Positions 45,929 through 55,102 of a DNA stretch of 64,000 nt are shown here, in pieces. The notes beneath the pieces were generated by a model. It saw only the letters and a list, made by a program, of their open reading frames with translations, searched no databases and was not told where the DNA came from. Both the position numbers and the translations under genes were made by a program. The stretch comes from Sphingomonas sp. Y38-1Y (GTDB taxonomy: Bacteria; Pseudomonadota; Alphaproteobacteria; Sphingomonadales; Sphingomonadaceae), in assembly GCF_032391395.1 (NCBI RefSeq), contig NZ_CP135916.1, positions 2,449,001 to 2,513,000 of the forward strand, written 5' to 3'. How positions within the stretch are numbered: position 1 is the first letter of the stretch; each line of letters starts with the position of its first letter.

Positions 45929-46234
45929 AATCATCCCCTTGCGCTCGGTCGCATACGGGCCGGGACCGGGCCATATGCCCGGTGTTCGACCATGACGAGA
46001 AGGGGACGATTTCGAATCGCGGCGTGCGATCCATGGTGTTTTATTCGCCGCGTTCGACCGCCTGTCTGGCGCCCGTCTCTTCCCCGCCCCGGCCGCCAAG
46101 TAGCGGACCGGCCCTTAACTGGCCGGGATGGTTGAACTTCGCCGCGCGACTGTCAATCATCCGATCAGCGCGACCGTTGCATTTTTCCGACGCGATGCGT
46201 TGCCGCCACGGCAACCTGCGATTACCCGCGGCCT
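45929..46234. promoter_or_regulatory. divergent nadC/protease intergenic region with a 19-bp dyad
   Basis: The 306 bp contain no gene. At 45965-45983 ACCGGGC and GCCCGGT are perfect 7-bp arms around CATAT, about 37-55 bp upstream of the protease start on the minus strand. That is where a regulator or a leader hairpin could act. No clear -35/-10 pair seen by eye. Confidence 0.4.
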
Positions 46235-47077
46235 ATGCATGGACTGGAAGCTTTCGATTTGAACGCCTTCGTCGCCGCGACGCTGGCGGAGGACCTGGGC
46301 CCCGGCGGCGACGTCACGTCGGCGGCGGTCATCCCCGCCGATGCGCGCTTCGACGGGGTGATGGACAGCCGCGACGCGATCGTCGTCGCCGGCCTGCCGA
46401 TCGCGGAGGCGTTCTTCCGCAACCTCGATCCCGATGTCCGGATCGAGCGGCTGGTCGAGGACGGCGCCGCCGTGCCCGCGGGCACCGACCTGCTCCGCCT
46501 CTCGGGCAGGGCGCGCGCGCTGCTCACCGCCGAACGCTCGGCGCTCAACACCGTCCAGCATCTGTCGGGCGTGGCGACGCTGACGCGCAGCTATGTCGAC
46601 GCGATCGAGGGCACCGGCGCGGTGCTGCTCGACACGCGAAAGACGCTGCCCGGCCTTCGCCTGATCGAGAAATATGCGACGCGGATGGGCGGCGCGACCA
46701 ACCACCGCATGGGGCTGTGGGACGCGGCGATGATCAAGGACAATCATGTCGCCGTCGCCGGATCGGTCGAGGCCGCGACCGCCCGCGCCGTCGCCGCCGG
46801 CATCCCGCGCATCATCGTCGAGGTCGACCGCCTCGACCAGATCGAACCCGCGATCGGCGCGGGCGCGACGCACCTCCTCCTCGACAACATGGCGCCGGCG
46901 ATGCTGCGCGAGGCGGTCGCGCTCGTCGCCGGTCGCGCCAGGACGGAGGCATCGGGCGGCGTCCGCCTCGACACGATCCGCGCCATTGCCGAAAGCGGCG
47001 TCGATTATGTCAGCGTCGGCCGCCTGACCCAGTCCGCGCCGGCCGCCGATATCGGCCTCGACCTGGCGCCAGCCTGA
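46235..47077 (+). CDS. nadC: nicotinate-nucleotide pyrophosphorylase (quinolinate phosphoribosyltransferase)
   Basis: The 280-residue product converts quinolinate and PRPP to nicotinate mononucleotide in NAD synthesis. Motifs: TAERSALNTVQHLSGVAT, DTRKTLPGLR, NHRMGLWDAAMIKDNH and the phosphate-site GVDYVSVGRLTQSA. The length is typical (E. coli 297). nadA/nadB are not in the window. The next gene follows after 56 bp. Confidence 0.96.
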   Translation: MHGLEAFDLNAFVAATLAEDLGPGGDVTSAAVIPADARFDGVMDSRDAIVVAGLPIAEAFFRNLDPDVRIERLVEDGAAVPAGTDLLRLSGRARALLTAERSALNTVQHLSGVATLTRSYVDAIEGTGAVLLDTRKTLPGLRLIEKYATRMGGATNHRMGLWDAAMIKDNHVAVAGSVEAATARAVAAGIPRIIVEVDRLDQIEPAIGAGATHLLLDNMAPAMLREAVALVAGRARTEASGGVRLDTIRAIAESGVDYVSVGRLTQSAPAADIGLDLAPA

Positions 47078-47133
47078 TTGGCGGCGCGACCGCGCGCGGC
47101 TATCGTGCCCGAAACCAAAGGGGATTCGGGCAC

Positions 47134-47556
47134 ATGCGACCACCGTCGATCATCTGGTTCGAACGGCTATTTCTTGCCGCGCTGCTGATCGGGCTCGTCA
47201 ACTCGACGCTCGTCTATGGTCAGCTCGGCGCGGCGGGCGGGGCGCAGCCGCTCGGCGCCGGCGTGCTGATCTTCTCGATCGGCATCGGCCTCGTCATCAA
47301 CGTCGCGCTCTGGTATTTCGTCGCCCGCCGCGCGAGCAATGCCGCGCGCTGGATCCTGGTCGTCCTGTTCGTCCTCGGGCTCGCTTCGTTGCTGTTCTCG
47401 GTGGCGATGGGGACCTTCCCGCCCGGCGCGGCTGGGGCGCTCGGCGCGCTCGGCTGGGTGCTCCAGACCGCGTCGATCGTGATGCTGTTCCGCCGAGATG
47501 CCGCCGCCTGGTTCCGCGGCTCGCGGGTCGACGATCTCGACGAGACCTTCCGGTGA
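47134..47556 (+). CDS. four-helix membrane protein of unknown function
   Basis: The 140-residue product has four predicted membrane helices (about residues 9-30, 40-62, 70-92, 97-118) and a short charged C-terminal tail (RDAAAWFRGSRVDDLDETFR). No family recognised; small inner-membrane proteins of this size are common in sphingomonads. GTGA overlap with the RNase T2 start makes the two a transcription unit. Confidence 0.7.
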   Translation: MRPPSIIWFERLFLAALLIGLVNSTLVYGQLGAAGGAQPLGAGVLIFSIGIGLVINVALWYFVARRASNAARWILVVLFVLGLASLLFSVAMGTFPPGAAGALGALGWVLQTASIVMLFRRDAAAWFRGSRVDDLDETFR

Positions 47557-48266
47557 AGCTTGCCGTGCTCGCCGCCGCCGCGGCGGCGCTGGTCGTGCCC
47601 GCCGCCGCCTCGGCCCAGGCGTATCGCTGCGCGATCCCGGGCGACCTCCCCGACCCGCGCGTCGAGGGACCGACCGCGCGCGAGCCCCGCCGCGTGGTGC
47701 CGATCGGCAGCTATACGCTCGCGCTCAGCTGGAGCCCGCAATTCTGCAAAGGCGCCGGCGACCGTGCTTCCGCCCGGCTGCAATGCGGCGGCGGCAACGG
47801 GTTCGGCTTCACGCTCCACGGCCTGTGGCCCGACGGGCGTGGGCGCGAATGGCCGCAATATTGCCGCGCCGCCCCCGCGCTGCCCGCGGCGGTGATCCGC
47901 CGCAACCTGTGCGCGACCCCATCGGTCCAGCTGCTCCAGCACGAATATGCCAAGCATGGCACGTGCATGGGCATCGCGCCCGCCGCCTATTTCGATCGCT
48001 CGACCCGGCTCTATGGCCGCGTCCGCTATCCCGACATGGACGCACTCTCACGCCGCCGCGGGCTGACGACGAGCCAGTTCGAACAGGCGTTCGCGCGCGC
48101 CAATCCCGGCCTCACCCCCGCGATGCTGCGCGTCACCGCCGATCGTCAGGGCTGGCTGGACGAGGTGTGGCTCTGCATGGACACGCGGTTCCGCTACACC
48201 ACCTGTCCCACGCACCAGCGCGGCCGCGCCGCCGGTCAGCCGCTCCGCATCTGGCGCGGGCGCTGA
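47553..48266 (+). CDS. ribonuclease T2 family, periplasmic or secreted
   Basis: The product has 237 residues from GTG. Signal peptide MKLAVLAAAAAALVVPAAAS. Both catalytic segments are present: FTLHGLWPD (His89) and HEYAKHGTC (His130, Glu131, His135). Several Cys pairs suggest disulfides. It cleaves RNA to 2',3'-cyclic phosphate ends in the periplasm or outside and may serve nutrient scavenging. Coupled to the membrane protein upstream. Confidence 0.93.
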   Translation: MKLAVLAAAAAALVVPAAASAQAYRCAIPGDLPDPRVEGPTAREPRRVVPIGSYTLALSWSPQFCKGAGDRASARLQCGGGNGFGFTLHGLWPDGRGREWPQYCRAAPALPAAVIRRNLCATPSVQLLQHEYAKHGTCMGIAPAAYFDRSTRLYGRVRYPDMDALSRRRGLTTSQFEQAFARANPGLTPAMLRVTADRQGWLDEVWLCMDTRFRYTTCPTHQRGRAAGQPLRIWRGR

Positions 48267-48371
48267 TCGATACACCAGCGTGTGTAATTGTTTGTTTCCA
48301 TAGCGGAACGCCTGGAACGGCTATTCGGATTCGCGCGTACCACCGTTGATCCACATCAACAGGAGGAAACC

Positions 48372-48563
48372 ATGCGGAAACTTCTCGCCACCACCATGCT
48401 CGTCGCCGCCGCCACCAGCATCAGCGCCTGCTCGACATTGCGCGGCGCGGCGATCGGCGGCGCGGGCGGCGCCGGTGTCGCGGCGGCGACCGGCGGCGAC
48501 GTCAGGAAGGGCGCGGCGGTCGGCGGCGTCGGCGGCGCGGTCGTGGGCACCGTCGTCGACTAA
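48372..48563 (+). CDS. small glycine-zipper lipoprotein
   Basis: The 63-residue product begins MRKLLATTMLVAAATSISAC, a lipoprotein signal with Cys20 as the lipid site. The mature part is a Gly/Ala zipper (GAAIGGAGGAGVAAATGGDV, GAAVGGVGGAVVGTV) of the kind found in osmotically induced or entericidin-like small envelope proteins. Strong SD AGGAGGAAACC. Monocistronic. Confidence 0.78.
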   Translation: MRKLLATTMLVAAATSISACSTLRGAAIGGAGGAGVAAATGGDVRKGAAVGGVGGAVVGTVVD

Positions 48564-48578
48564 GCGACGCCATTCGGG

Positions 48579-48617
48579 TCGGGCGAAGTCAGGAGCTCAG
48601 TCTCGACTTCGCCCGAC
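48579..48617. terminator. family B-type hairpin between convergent genes
   Basis: TCGGGCGAAGTC faces GACTTCGCCCGA with a short loop. It lies 16 bp after the lipoprotein stop and just before the stop of the leftward oxidoreductase, so it probably ends both transcripts. No T tract. Confidence 0.55.
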
Positions 48618-48625
48618 ATGAGGGA

Positions 48626-50029
48626 TCAATCCCCCGTCAGGATCCGGTCGACCAGCTGCTTCACGGTGGGCACGAAGCCGTTCGAATAGAACGGGTCCTG
48701 CTTGAACTTGTACGCGGCGTGTCCCGCGAACATCAGATTCTCGTCGACCGGCCCGCCGTGGGCGATGTCCTGAAGCGTCTTCTGGATGCAGAAGCTGCGC
48801 GGATCGGCCAGCCGGCCGGTCGAGTTCGTCTCCGTATCCGCCCAGCTCGAAAACGCGCACTGGCTGAGGCAGCCCATGCAGTCGGCCTGATCCTTGCGGA
48901 TCACCTGTTTCTCAGGGGGCGTCACGAACACCAGCGTGTTGTCGGGCGTCTTCAGCGCCTCGGTAAAGCCGAGCCCGAACCACTCGCGCGCGCGCAGCAG
49001 GTCGCCGCGCGTCACCCAGAAATTCTTGCCCTTCACCCCGACGTCGAGCTGGAAGACATGGTCCCCCGCTTCCTGCGTCGAGAAGGGGATCTGCCGCTCC
49101 GACCGCGCTTCCAGGCTGCGGAGGAACGGGTTGCGCACCGCCGACGAATAGAAGCCGGTCGGCGAGAAGCGATGGAGCAGCACGTCGCCGGGCTCCAGCT
49201 GCGTCAGCCGCGCCTTCCACTCCTCGGGGATCGGGCTTTCCTGCGTCAGCAGCGGCCGGGTGCCGAACTGAAACGCGATCGCGCCGAGCTCGGGATTGTC
49301 GATCCAATCGTTCCAGTCGCGCAGGTGCCAGACGCCGCCCGCCATCACGATCGGCACCTCGTCGGAAATGCCGCCCTCGCGCATCACGTCGCGCAGCGCC
49401 TTGACGCGCGGATAGGGGTCCTGCGGCGCCAGCGGATCCTCGGCATTGGACAGGCCGTTATGCCCGCCCGCCAGCCACGGATCCTCATAGACGACCGCCG
49501 CCAGCCACTCCGACGCCTTGGAATAGGCGCGCTTCCACAGCGCCCGGAACGCCCGGCCCGAGCTCACGATCGGCAGATAGTTGACGCCGTAGGAGGCGGC
49601 GATCTCGCTGAGCTTATAGGGCATACCCGCGCCGCAGGTGACGCCCGCCACCATGCCGCGCGTCCGCTCCAGCACGCCATGCAGCACCCGCTGCGCGCCG
49701 CCCATCTCCCATAGTACGTTGATGTTGATCGCGCCCTTGCCGCCGGCGATCTCCCACGCGCGCTTGACCTGCTGGACCGCGCCCTCGATCGCATACTCGA
49801 CCAGTTCGTCGTGCCGCTGGCGCCGCGTCAGCGCATGATAGATCTGCGGGATGATCTTGCCTTCGGCGTCATAGCTGTCGGCGTTGACCGCACTGACCGT
49901 GCCGATGCCGCCCGCCGCGGCCCAGGCGCCGGCGGATGCGTGGTTGGTCGCGGCGACGCCCTTGCCCCCCTCGATCAGCGGCCAGACTTCCTGGCCGTTA
50001 TAACGGATGGGTGACAGACCCTTGAACAA
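48626..50029 (-). CDS. NAD(P)H-dependent flavin oxidoreductase (nitronate monooxygenase-like)
   Basis: The 467-residue product is an FMN-binding TIM-barrel enzyme of the 2-nitropropane dioxygenase/YrpB group. Gly-rich phosphate-site segments include GVAATNHASAGAWAAAGGIG at the N-terminus and MAGGVWHLRDWNDWI, ELGAIAFQFGTRPLLTQESP. It has a C-terminal extension with a Cys cluster (DQADCMGCLSQCAFSSW) not usual for nitronate monooxygenase, so its substrate may differ. Cytosolic, monocistronic. Confidence 0.85.
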   Translation of the reverse strand: MFKGLSPIRYNGQEVWPLIEGGKGVAATNHASAGAWAAAGGIGTVSAVNADSYDAEGKIIPQIYHALTRRQRHDELVEYAIEGAVQQVKRAWEIAGGKGAININVLWEMGGAQRVLHGVLERTRGMVAGVTCGAGMPYKLSEIAASYGVNYLPIVSSGRAFRALWKRAYSKASEWLAAVVYEDPWLAGGHNGLSNAEDPLAPQDPYPRVKALRDVMREGGISDEVPIVMAGGVWHLRDWNDWIDNPELGAIAFQFGTRPLLTQESPIPEEWKARLTQLEPGDVLLHRFSPTGFYSSAVRNPFLRSLEARSERQIPFSTQEAGDHVFQLDVGVKGKNFWVTRGDLLRAREWFGLGFTEALKTPDNTLVFVTPPEKQVIRKDQADCMGCLSQCAFSSWADTETNSTGRLADPRSFCIQKTLQDIAHGGPVDENLMFAGHAAYKFKQDPFYSNGFVPTVKQLVDRILTGD

Positions 50030-50095
50030 GACTTCCTCCGGACAGACTGCAAGCGGTGCGCGCTAGCGGCATTCGTCGCCAAGCGCGAGCATGGA

Positions 50096-51226
50096 TTATG
50101 CGTGTAGCACACCCGGTCGTTTCATCGCACCCTCATAAAGGGTTGCGTACGCCTCGATCATGACGCCCTCGTCGAACGTCGCGGCGGCGCGCGCACGATT
50201 GGCCGCGCCGACCGCGCCGCGCAGCTTGGCATCGGCGACCAGGGGCGCCAGCCGATCGCGAAGCTCGATCTCCGTCCGCCAGTCGGCCAGATAGGGCAGG
50301 TTCTCCGGCGCGACCATCGACGCGATGTCGCCCACGCGCGGCGCGACGACCGGTAGTCCCGCCGCCATCGCCTCCATGACGGAGATCGGCTGCTGCTCGC
50401 TCAAGGAGCTCAGCATGAAGATGTCGAACAGCCCGACATAGCGGTGCGGCTCCGCCAGAAAGCCCGGCAGGTGGACGCGGTCGCTCATGAACATCGCCGC
50501 CGCCTGGTTCTCGATCGCCTGACGCTCCGGCCCCTCGCCGACGATCACCAGCCGCACATTCTGCGGCACGCCGCCGACCGCGCGGACCATCAGCGGCAGG
50601 TCCTTGACCGCGCGCAGCCCCGCCATCGTCCCGATCACCGCCTCGCGACCCTTGGCGAAGCCCGGAATCGCCTTGGGATCGGGCCGCCCCGCATAGAGCG
50701 CGGTCGGGATGCCGTTGGAGATGCGGTGGACGCGGCCGCGCGGCTGCTTCCACACCTGAAGCGCCACCTTCTCCAGCCGCTCGGACGGCACCACCACCGC
50801 ATGCGCCGCCCCCAGCGCCACCCGGCGGTAATAGTTGCGCATCCGGCTCAGCCGCTCGGCCTCGTCGGCGTTGAAGCCGTCTTCGTGGTGGACGATTGGC
50901 GGCGCACCCTTGGGAAACACCCGCGTCGCCATCACCCCGTCGACCGCACCCCAGTTATAGGTGAGCACCAAGTCGAAGCGGCGCAGGTACCGCGCGATCG
51001 CCTCGTACCGCGCGACCGACGGCTTGCCGGTCAGCGGCGGCGGGTTCTGCGCGATCTCATGGACGACGCCCTTGGCGATCGCCGACCGCGCGCCATACGC
51101 CCCCTCCACGCCCGAGACGATCGTGTGCCGCGCGCGCTTGCCGAACGCGTTCATCAGCCGCACCGCGCGCGCTTCCTTGCCCCCCAGGTCGAAGCTGGAA
51201 TGAAGGTGCAGGATGTTGACGGTCAC
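50096..51226 (-). CDS. glycosyltransferase, GT4 family
   Basis: The product has 376 residues from GTG (VTVNILHLHSSFDLGGKEAR). GT-B fold with the C-terminal signature RVHLPGFLAEPHRYVGLFDI, FMLSSLSEQQPISVMEAMAA and GLPVVAP (E-x7-E motif). Transfers sugar from a nucleotide sugar to a lipid or glycan; the target is unknown. It overlaps the alpha/beta hydrolase gene upstream by 4 bp (GTGA), so both share a transcript. Confidence 0.9.
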   Translation of the reverse strand: MTVNILHLHSSFDLGGKEARAVRLMNAFGKRARHTIVSGVEGAYGARSAIAKGVVHEIAQNPPPLTGKPSVARYEAIARYLRRFDLVLTYNWGAVDGVMATRVFPKGAPPIVHHEDGFNADEAERLSRMRNYYRRVALGAAHAVVVPSERLEKVALQVWKQPRGRVHRISNGIPTALYAGRPDPKAIPGFAKGREAVIGTMAGLRAVKDLPLMVRAVGGVPQNVRLVIVGEGPERQAIENQAAAMFMSDRVHLPGFLAEPHRYVGLFDIFMLSSLSEQQPISVMEAMAAGLPVVAPRVGDIASMVAPENLPYLADWRTEIELRDRLAPLVADAKLRGAVGAANRARAAATFDEGVMIEAYATLYEGAMKRPGVLHA

Positions 51227-52104
51227 GGGTGGGTGACGCGCGCCAGCAGTCGATCGATCGCGGCGACCGCGTCGGGTTCGTCCAGCGTCGGCGCGTGCCC
51301 GGTGTTCGCCACCGTCACCAGTTCGCCCGCGTCCAGCCGCTCGGTCATGCGATCGGCAACGTCGGCGGCCAGGATGTCCGACCGATCGCCGCGCACGACC
51401 AACGTCGGCACCGTCTTCATCGCGTCGAGCGCCAGCCACATATCGACCCCCGCCTCGTTCCCCGGCACGCGGAACGGCTCGGCGATCTTCATGTCATAAT
51501 CGAGCACGATCCGCCCCGCCGACGTCAGCCGGTGCAGCCGCTTGGCCATGCCCAACCACTCCTCGACACCGTACCCCGGATAGACGTCGCCATTCGCCTC
51601 CGCCATCGCGCGCGCCGCGTGCATCCAGGTCGGATATTGCGCGGGCTTGCCGACATAGCCGCGGATCCGCTCCAGCCCGCCCTTGCCGAGCTCCGGCCCC
51701 ACATCGTTGAGCAGCGCCCCGGCGAGCGGCGGACGTCCCGTCGCCGCCAGGAGCATCGTCAGGATGCCCCCCAGCGAAGTGCCGAACGCGACGATCCGCT
51801 CGAGCTTCAGCTCGTCGACCAGCCGCTCGACATCCTGAAGATAGGCGAGCGGGACATAGGTCATCGGATCCTTGGCATAGCCGCTCTCACCGCGCCCGCG
51901 CAGCTCGACGACGATGACGCGCCAGTCCGGCGACAGCCGCTCGGCCACGGCCTCGAAATCGCGGGCGTTGCGCGTCAGCCCCGGCAGGCACAGGATCGGC
52001 GGCTTGTCCGCCGGTCCCGCATAGTCGCGATAATGCAGGCGGACGCCGTCGCCCGACCACCAATAGCCATCGGAAAACGCGTGCGGGTTGCGGGCGGTGG
52101 CCAT
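51223..52104 (-). CDS. alpha/beta hydrolase
   Basis: The 293-residue product has the oxyanion-side CLPGLTRNARDFEAVAERLS, the nucleophile elbow AFGTSLGGILTM, the catalytic Asp region TLVVRGDRSDILAADVADRM and the His in TGHAPTLDEPDAVA. Could be a lactonase, esterase or haloperoxidase-like hydrolase; substrate unknown. It is divergent from selO, whose ATG is only 19 bp away, so the two starts share a short control region. Confidence 0.92.
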   Translation of the reverse strand: MATARNPHAFSDGYWWSGDGVRLHYRDYAGPADKPPILCLPGLTRNARDFEAVAERLSPDWRVIVVELRGRGESGYAKDPMTYVPLAYLQDVERLVDELKLERIVAFGTSLGGILTMLLAATGRPPLAGALLNDVGPELGKGGLERIRGYVGKPAQYPTWMHAARAMAEANGDVYPGYGVEEWLGMAKRLHRLTSAGRIVLDYDMKIAEPFRVPGNEAGVDMWLALDAMKTVPTLVVRGDRSDILAADVADRMTERLDAGELVTVANTGHAPTLDEPDAVAAIDRLLARVTHP

Positions 52105-52122
52105 CGCCACCCATATCGCCGC

Positions 52123-53493
52123 ATGGCCGAACCGACGCAAGCGCCGACCCTTCCCCGCCCCGAACGCGTGATCGAGACGCTGGGCGACGCCTTTTACGAC
52201 GCGGTCGATCCCGCACGCTTTCCGCAGACGATCCTGCGCTGGCGCAACGACCGCGCCGCTGCGGAGGTGGGGCTGGAGCACCTGACCGACGACGCCTGGA
52301 TCGCGCATCTCGCCCGGTTCGATCCGCTGCCCGGCAGCCTCCCCCGCCCGCTTGCGCTCCGCTATCACGGCCACCAGTTCCGCGTGTACAATCCCGAGAT
52401 CGGCGACGGCCGCGGCTTCCTCTACGCCCAGCTTCGCGATCGCGGCGGCCGCCTCATGGACCTCGGCACCAAAGGGTCGGGCCAAACGCCCTACAGCCGC
52501 TTCGGCGACGGCCGGCTGACGCTCAAGGGCGCGGTGCGTGAACTGCTCGCGACCGAGATGCTCCAGGCGCTGGGCGTCCCCACCAGCCGCACCTTCTCGA
52601 TCGTCGAAACGGGCGAGAAGCTGGAGCGCAACGACGAACCCTCTCCCACCCGCGGCGCCGTCCTCGTCCGGCTCAGCCACGGCCACGTCCGCATCGGCAC
52701 GTTCCAGCGCCTCGCCTATCTTCGCGATGCCGAAAGCATGGCCGCGCTCACCGACTATTGCCTGCGCGAGTTCTACGCCGAGGCGGGCGGCGACGATGCG
52801 CCGGAGCGGCTGCTCGCGCACGTCGTCGAGCGAACCGCGACGCTCGCCGCCAGCTACATGGCCGCGGGGTTCGTCCACGGCGTGCTCAACACCGACAACA
52901 TCAACGTGACCGGCGAGAGCTTCGACTATGGCCCATGGCGGTTCGCGCCGACCTGGGACCCCGGCTTCACCGCCGCCTATTTCGACCATGCCGGCCTCTA
53001 CGCCTTCGGTCGCCAGCCGGAGGCGATCCACTGGAACTGCATGCAACTTGCCGTGGCGCTCCGCACGCTCTCCGAAGCGCCGCCACTGATCGAGGCGCTG
53101 GAGCGGTTCGGCGACCTCTATCCGCCCGCCGTCGCCCGCGCGCTGCTTTGGCGGCTTGGCGTCACCCCGCGCGGCGAAGAGGACGCGGCCCTGATCGAGG
53201 CGCTCGAACGCGGCCTGCGGGAATGCAACACCGGCATCGACGACTTCTTCCACGACAGCTTCGGCGGCACGATTCCGCCAAGCTATGGCGACGCCTTCGC
53301 GGAGGCACGCGAGCGCCTCGTCGATTATGCGCCGCGCAAGGGCCGTAACCACCCGCACTGGTCCGGCCCGCCCGTCTCGATGCTGATCGACGAGGTCGAG
53401 ACGCTCTGGTCCGCGATCGACCAGCGCGACGATTGGCAGCCCCTCTACGACAAGGTCGCCGCCATCCGCGCCATGGGAGACGCGCTCGCCTGA
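52123..53493 (+). CDS. selO: SelO/YdiU-family protein AMPylase (pseudokinase)
   Basis: The 456-residue product of the SelO family has LRYHGHQFRVYNPEIGDGRG, the signature LGTKGSGQTPYSRFGDGRL, and the metal-site DN in HGVLNTDNINVTG with DYGPW. E. coli SelO transfers AMP to proteins in redox stress. Slightly shorter than E. coli (478). ATG at 52123. Confidence 0.93.
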   Translation: MAEPTQAPTLPRPERVIETLGDAFYDAVDPARFPQTILRWRNDRAAAEVGLEHLTDDAWIAHLARFDPLPGSLPRPLALRYHGHQFRVYNPEIGDGRGFLYAQLRDRGGRLMDLGTKGSGQTPYSRFGDGRLTLKGAVRELLATEMLQALGVPTSRTFSIVETGEKLERNDEPSPTRGAVLVRLSHGHVRIGTFQRLAYLRDAESMAALTDYCLREFYAEAGGDDAPERLLAHVVERTATLAASYMAAGFVHGVLNTDNINVTGESFDYGPWRFAPTWDPGFTAAYFDHAGLYAFGRQPEAIHWNCMQLAVALRTLSEAPPLIEALERFGDLYPPAVARALLWRLGVTPRGEEDAALIEALERGLRECNTGIDDFFHDSFGGTIPPSYGDAFAEARERLVDYAPRKGRNHPHWSGPPVSMLIDEVETLWSAIDQRDDWQPLYDKVAAIRAMGDALA

Positions 53494-53503
53494 ACCTCTG
53501 TTC

Positions 53504-53592
53504 GTACCCCGGCGAAGGCCGGGGTCCAGTTGCGACCGGCCAACGAGAGGCGCCACCGTCCCTCAGTTGGACCCCGGCCTTCGCCGGGGTAC
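53504..53592 (+). repeat. family D palindromic repeat, inverted pair
   Basis: GTACCCCGGCGAAGGCCGGG... faces ...CCCGGCCTTCGCCGGGGTAC with a 30-bp spacer, between selO and the dehydrogenase gene. Confidence 0.87.
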
Positions 53593-53686
53593 ATCGAACG
53601 GCAATGTGTCGGTCACGGTGGGTGGCGTTTGCCCCTGCTTTGATGCAGAACCCGCCGCTTCCGGGGAGCGAGGCAGAAAGCGTCCA

Positions 53687-55102
53687 GTGTCAGCCAGCGA
53701 ATTGATCTCGATCGAACCCGCGACCGGGGCCGTCCTTTGGCGGGGTGCGGCGGGCGATGCCGATGCGGAGGTCGCCGCCGCCCGCGCCGGCTGGGCGGGC
53801 TGGGCCGCGCGGCCGATGACCTATCGCGTCGAGACGATGCGCCGCTTCGCCAACGTCGTCCGCCAGCGCTATGACGCGTTCGCCGACCTGATCGCGCGCG
53901 AGACGGGCAAGCCGCTGTGGGAAGCGCGGACCGAGGTCGATACTGTGATCGGCAAGGTCGACATCTCGATCACCGCCTTTTCCGAACGGACCGGCCAGCG
54001 CCGGATCGAAGCGCCGATGAATTCGCGCCTCGCGCTCCGGCACAAGCCGCACGGCGTGCTCGCGGTGCTTGGCCCGTACAACTTCCCCGCGCACCTGCCG
54101 AACGGCCACATCGTCCCCGCTTTGCTCGCGGGCAACGCCGTCGTGTTCAAGCCTTCGGAAAAGACGCCCGCCGTCGGCCAGTTTCTCGTCGACTGCTATC
54201 GCGCCGCCGGCGTGCCGGAGGATTGCGTCCGCATTCTCCTGGGCGGCCCCGAGGCGGGCCGCGCACTCTCGCAGCACCCCGGCATCGACGGCCTGCTCTT
54301 CACCGGATCGGCGCGCACCGGCCTCGCGCTCAACCGCCAATTCGCCGAAACGCCGGAGAAGATCCTCGCGCTCGAAATGGGCGGCAACAACCCGATCGTC
54401 GTTTGGGGTGCGCCCGACCTCTATTCGGCGGCAGTCCTCGTCGTGCAATCGGCCTTCACCAGCGCCGGCCAGCGCTGCACCGCCGCGCGCCGCCTGATCG
54501 TCGAGGCCCGCCTGTTCGAGCCGCTGGTCGACGAAGTGACCAAGCTCGCCGGCCGCCTCATCCTCGGTGAGCCGCACGCCGACCCGGCCCCGTTCATGGG
54601 GCCGGTGATCGACAACGACACCGCCGACATGCTGACGGAAAGCTTCCTCGCGCTGATGAGCCAGGGCGGCCGCCCGATCCGCTACATGGAGCGCCCGGTC
54701 GACGGTCGCCCCTTCCTCACCCCCGGCATCGTCGACATGACCGACGCGCGCGAGAAGCCCGATGTCGAGCTGTTCGGTCCCGTGCTCCAGGTGATCCGCG
54801 CCGACACCTTCGAAGGCGCGCTCGCCGAGGCGAACGCCACCCGCTACGGCCTGTCCGCCAGCCTCGTCAGTCAGGACCCGCGCCTCTACGACCAGTTCTG
54901 GGCAGGCATCCGCGCGGGCATCGTCAACTGGAACAAGCCGACCAACGGCGCCAGTTCGTCGGCGCCGTTCGGCGGCGTCGGCTGGTCCGGCAACCACCGC
55001 CCCAGCGCCTATTACGCCGCCGATTACTGCGCCTTCCCGGTGGTCTCCAGCGAGGCGGAGTCTGCCCGCGCCTCGATCGGCGTGGGGTTGCGGGAGGGCT
55101 AG
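53687..55102 (+). CDS. astD: aldehyde dehydrogenase, AstD-like (succinylglutamate-semialdehyde type)
   Basis: The 471-residue product starts at GTG (VSASELISIEPATGAVLWRG). NAD-site and catalytic motifs: PYNFPAHLPNGHIVPALLAG, GNAVVFKPSEKTP, LLFTGSARTG, the Glu in LALEMGGNNP and the Cys in SAGQRCTAARRLI. The closest match in pattern is succinylglutamate-semialdehyde dehydrogenase, the fourth step of arginine catabolism by the AST route. The other ast genes are absent from the window, so the substrate is uncertain. Ends 4 bp inside the convergent RTX gene. Confidence 0.87.
   Translation: MSASELISIEPATGAVLWRGAAGDADAEVAAARAGWAGWAARPMTYRVETMRRFANVVRQRYDAFADLIARETGKPLWEARTEVDTVIGKVDISITAFSERTGQRRIEAPMNSRLALRHKPHGVLAVLGPYNFPAHLPNGHIVPALLAGNAVVFKPSEKTPAVGQFLVDCYRAAGVPEDCVRILLGGPEAGRALSQHPGIDGLLFTGSARTGLALNRQFAETPEKILALEMGGNNPIVVWGAPDLYSAAVLVVQSAFTSAGQRCTAARRLIVEARLFEPLVDEVTKLAGRLILGEPHADPAPFMGPVIDNDTADMLTESFLALMSQGGRPIRYMERPVDGRPFLTPGIVDMTDAREKPDVELFGPVLQVIRADTFEGALAEANATRYGLSASLVSQDPRLYDQFWAGIRAGIVNWNKPTNGASSSAPFGGVGWSGNHRPSAYYAADYCAFPVVSSEAESARASIGVGLREG

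Noticed and set aside
51223..53556. A single 777-residue leftward protein covering the alpha/beta hydrolase and most of selO.
   Set aside because: The upstream half is antisense to selO; the hydrolase motifs begin only after the ATG at 52104.
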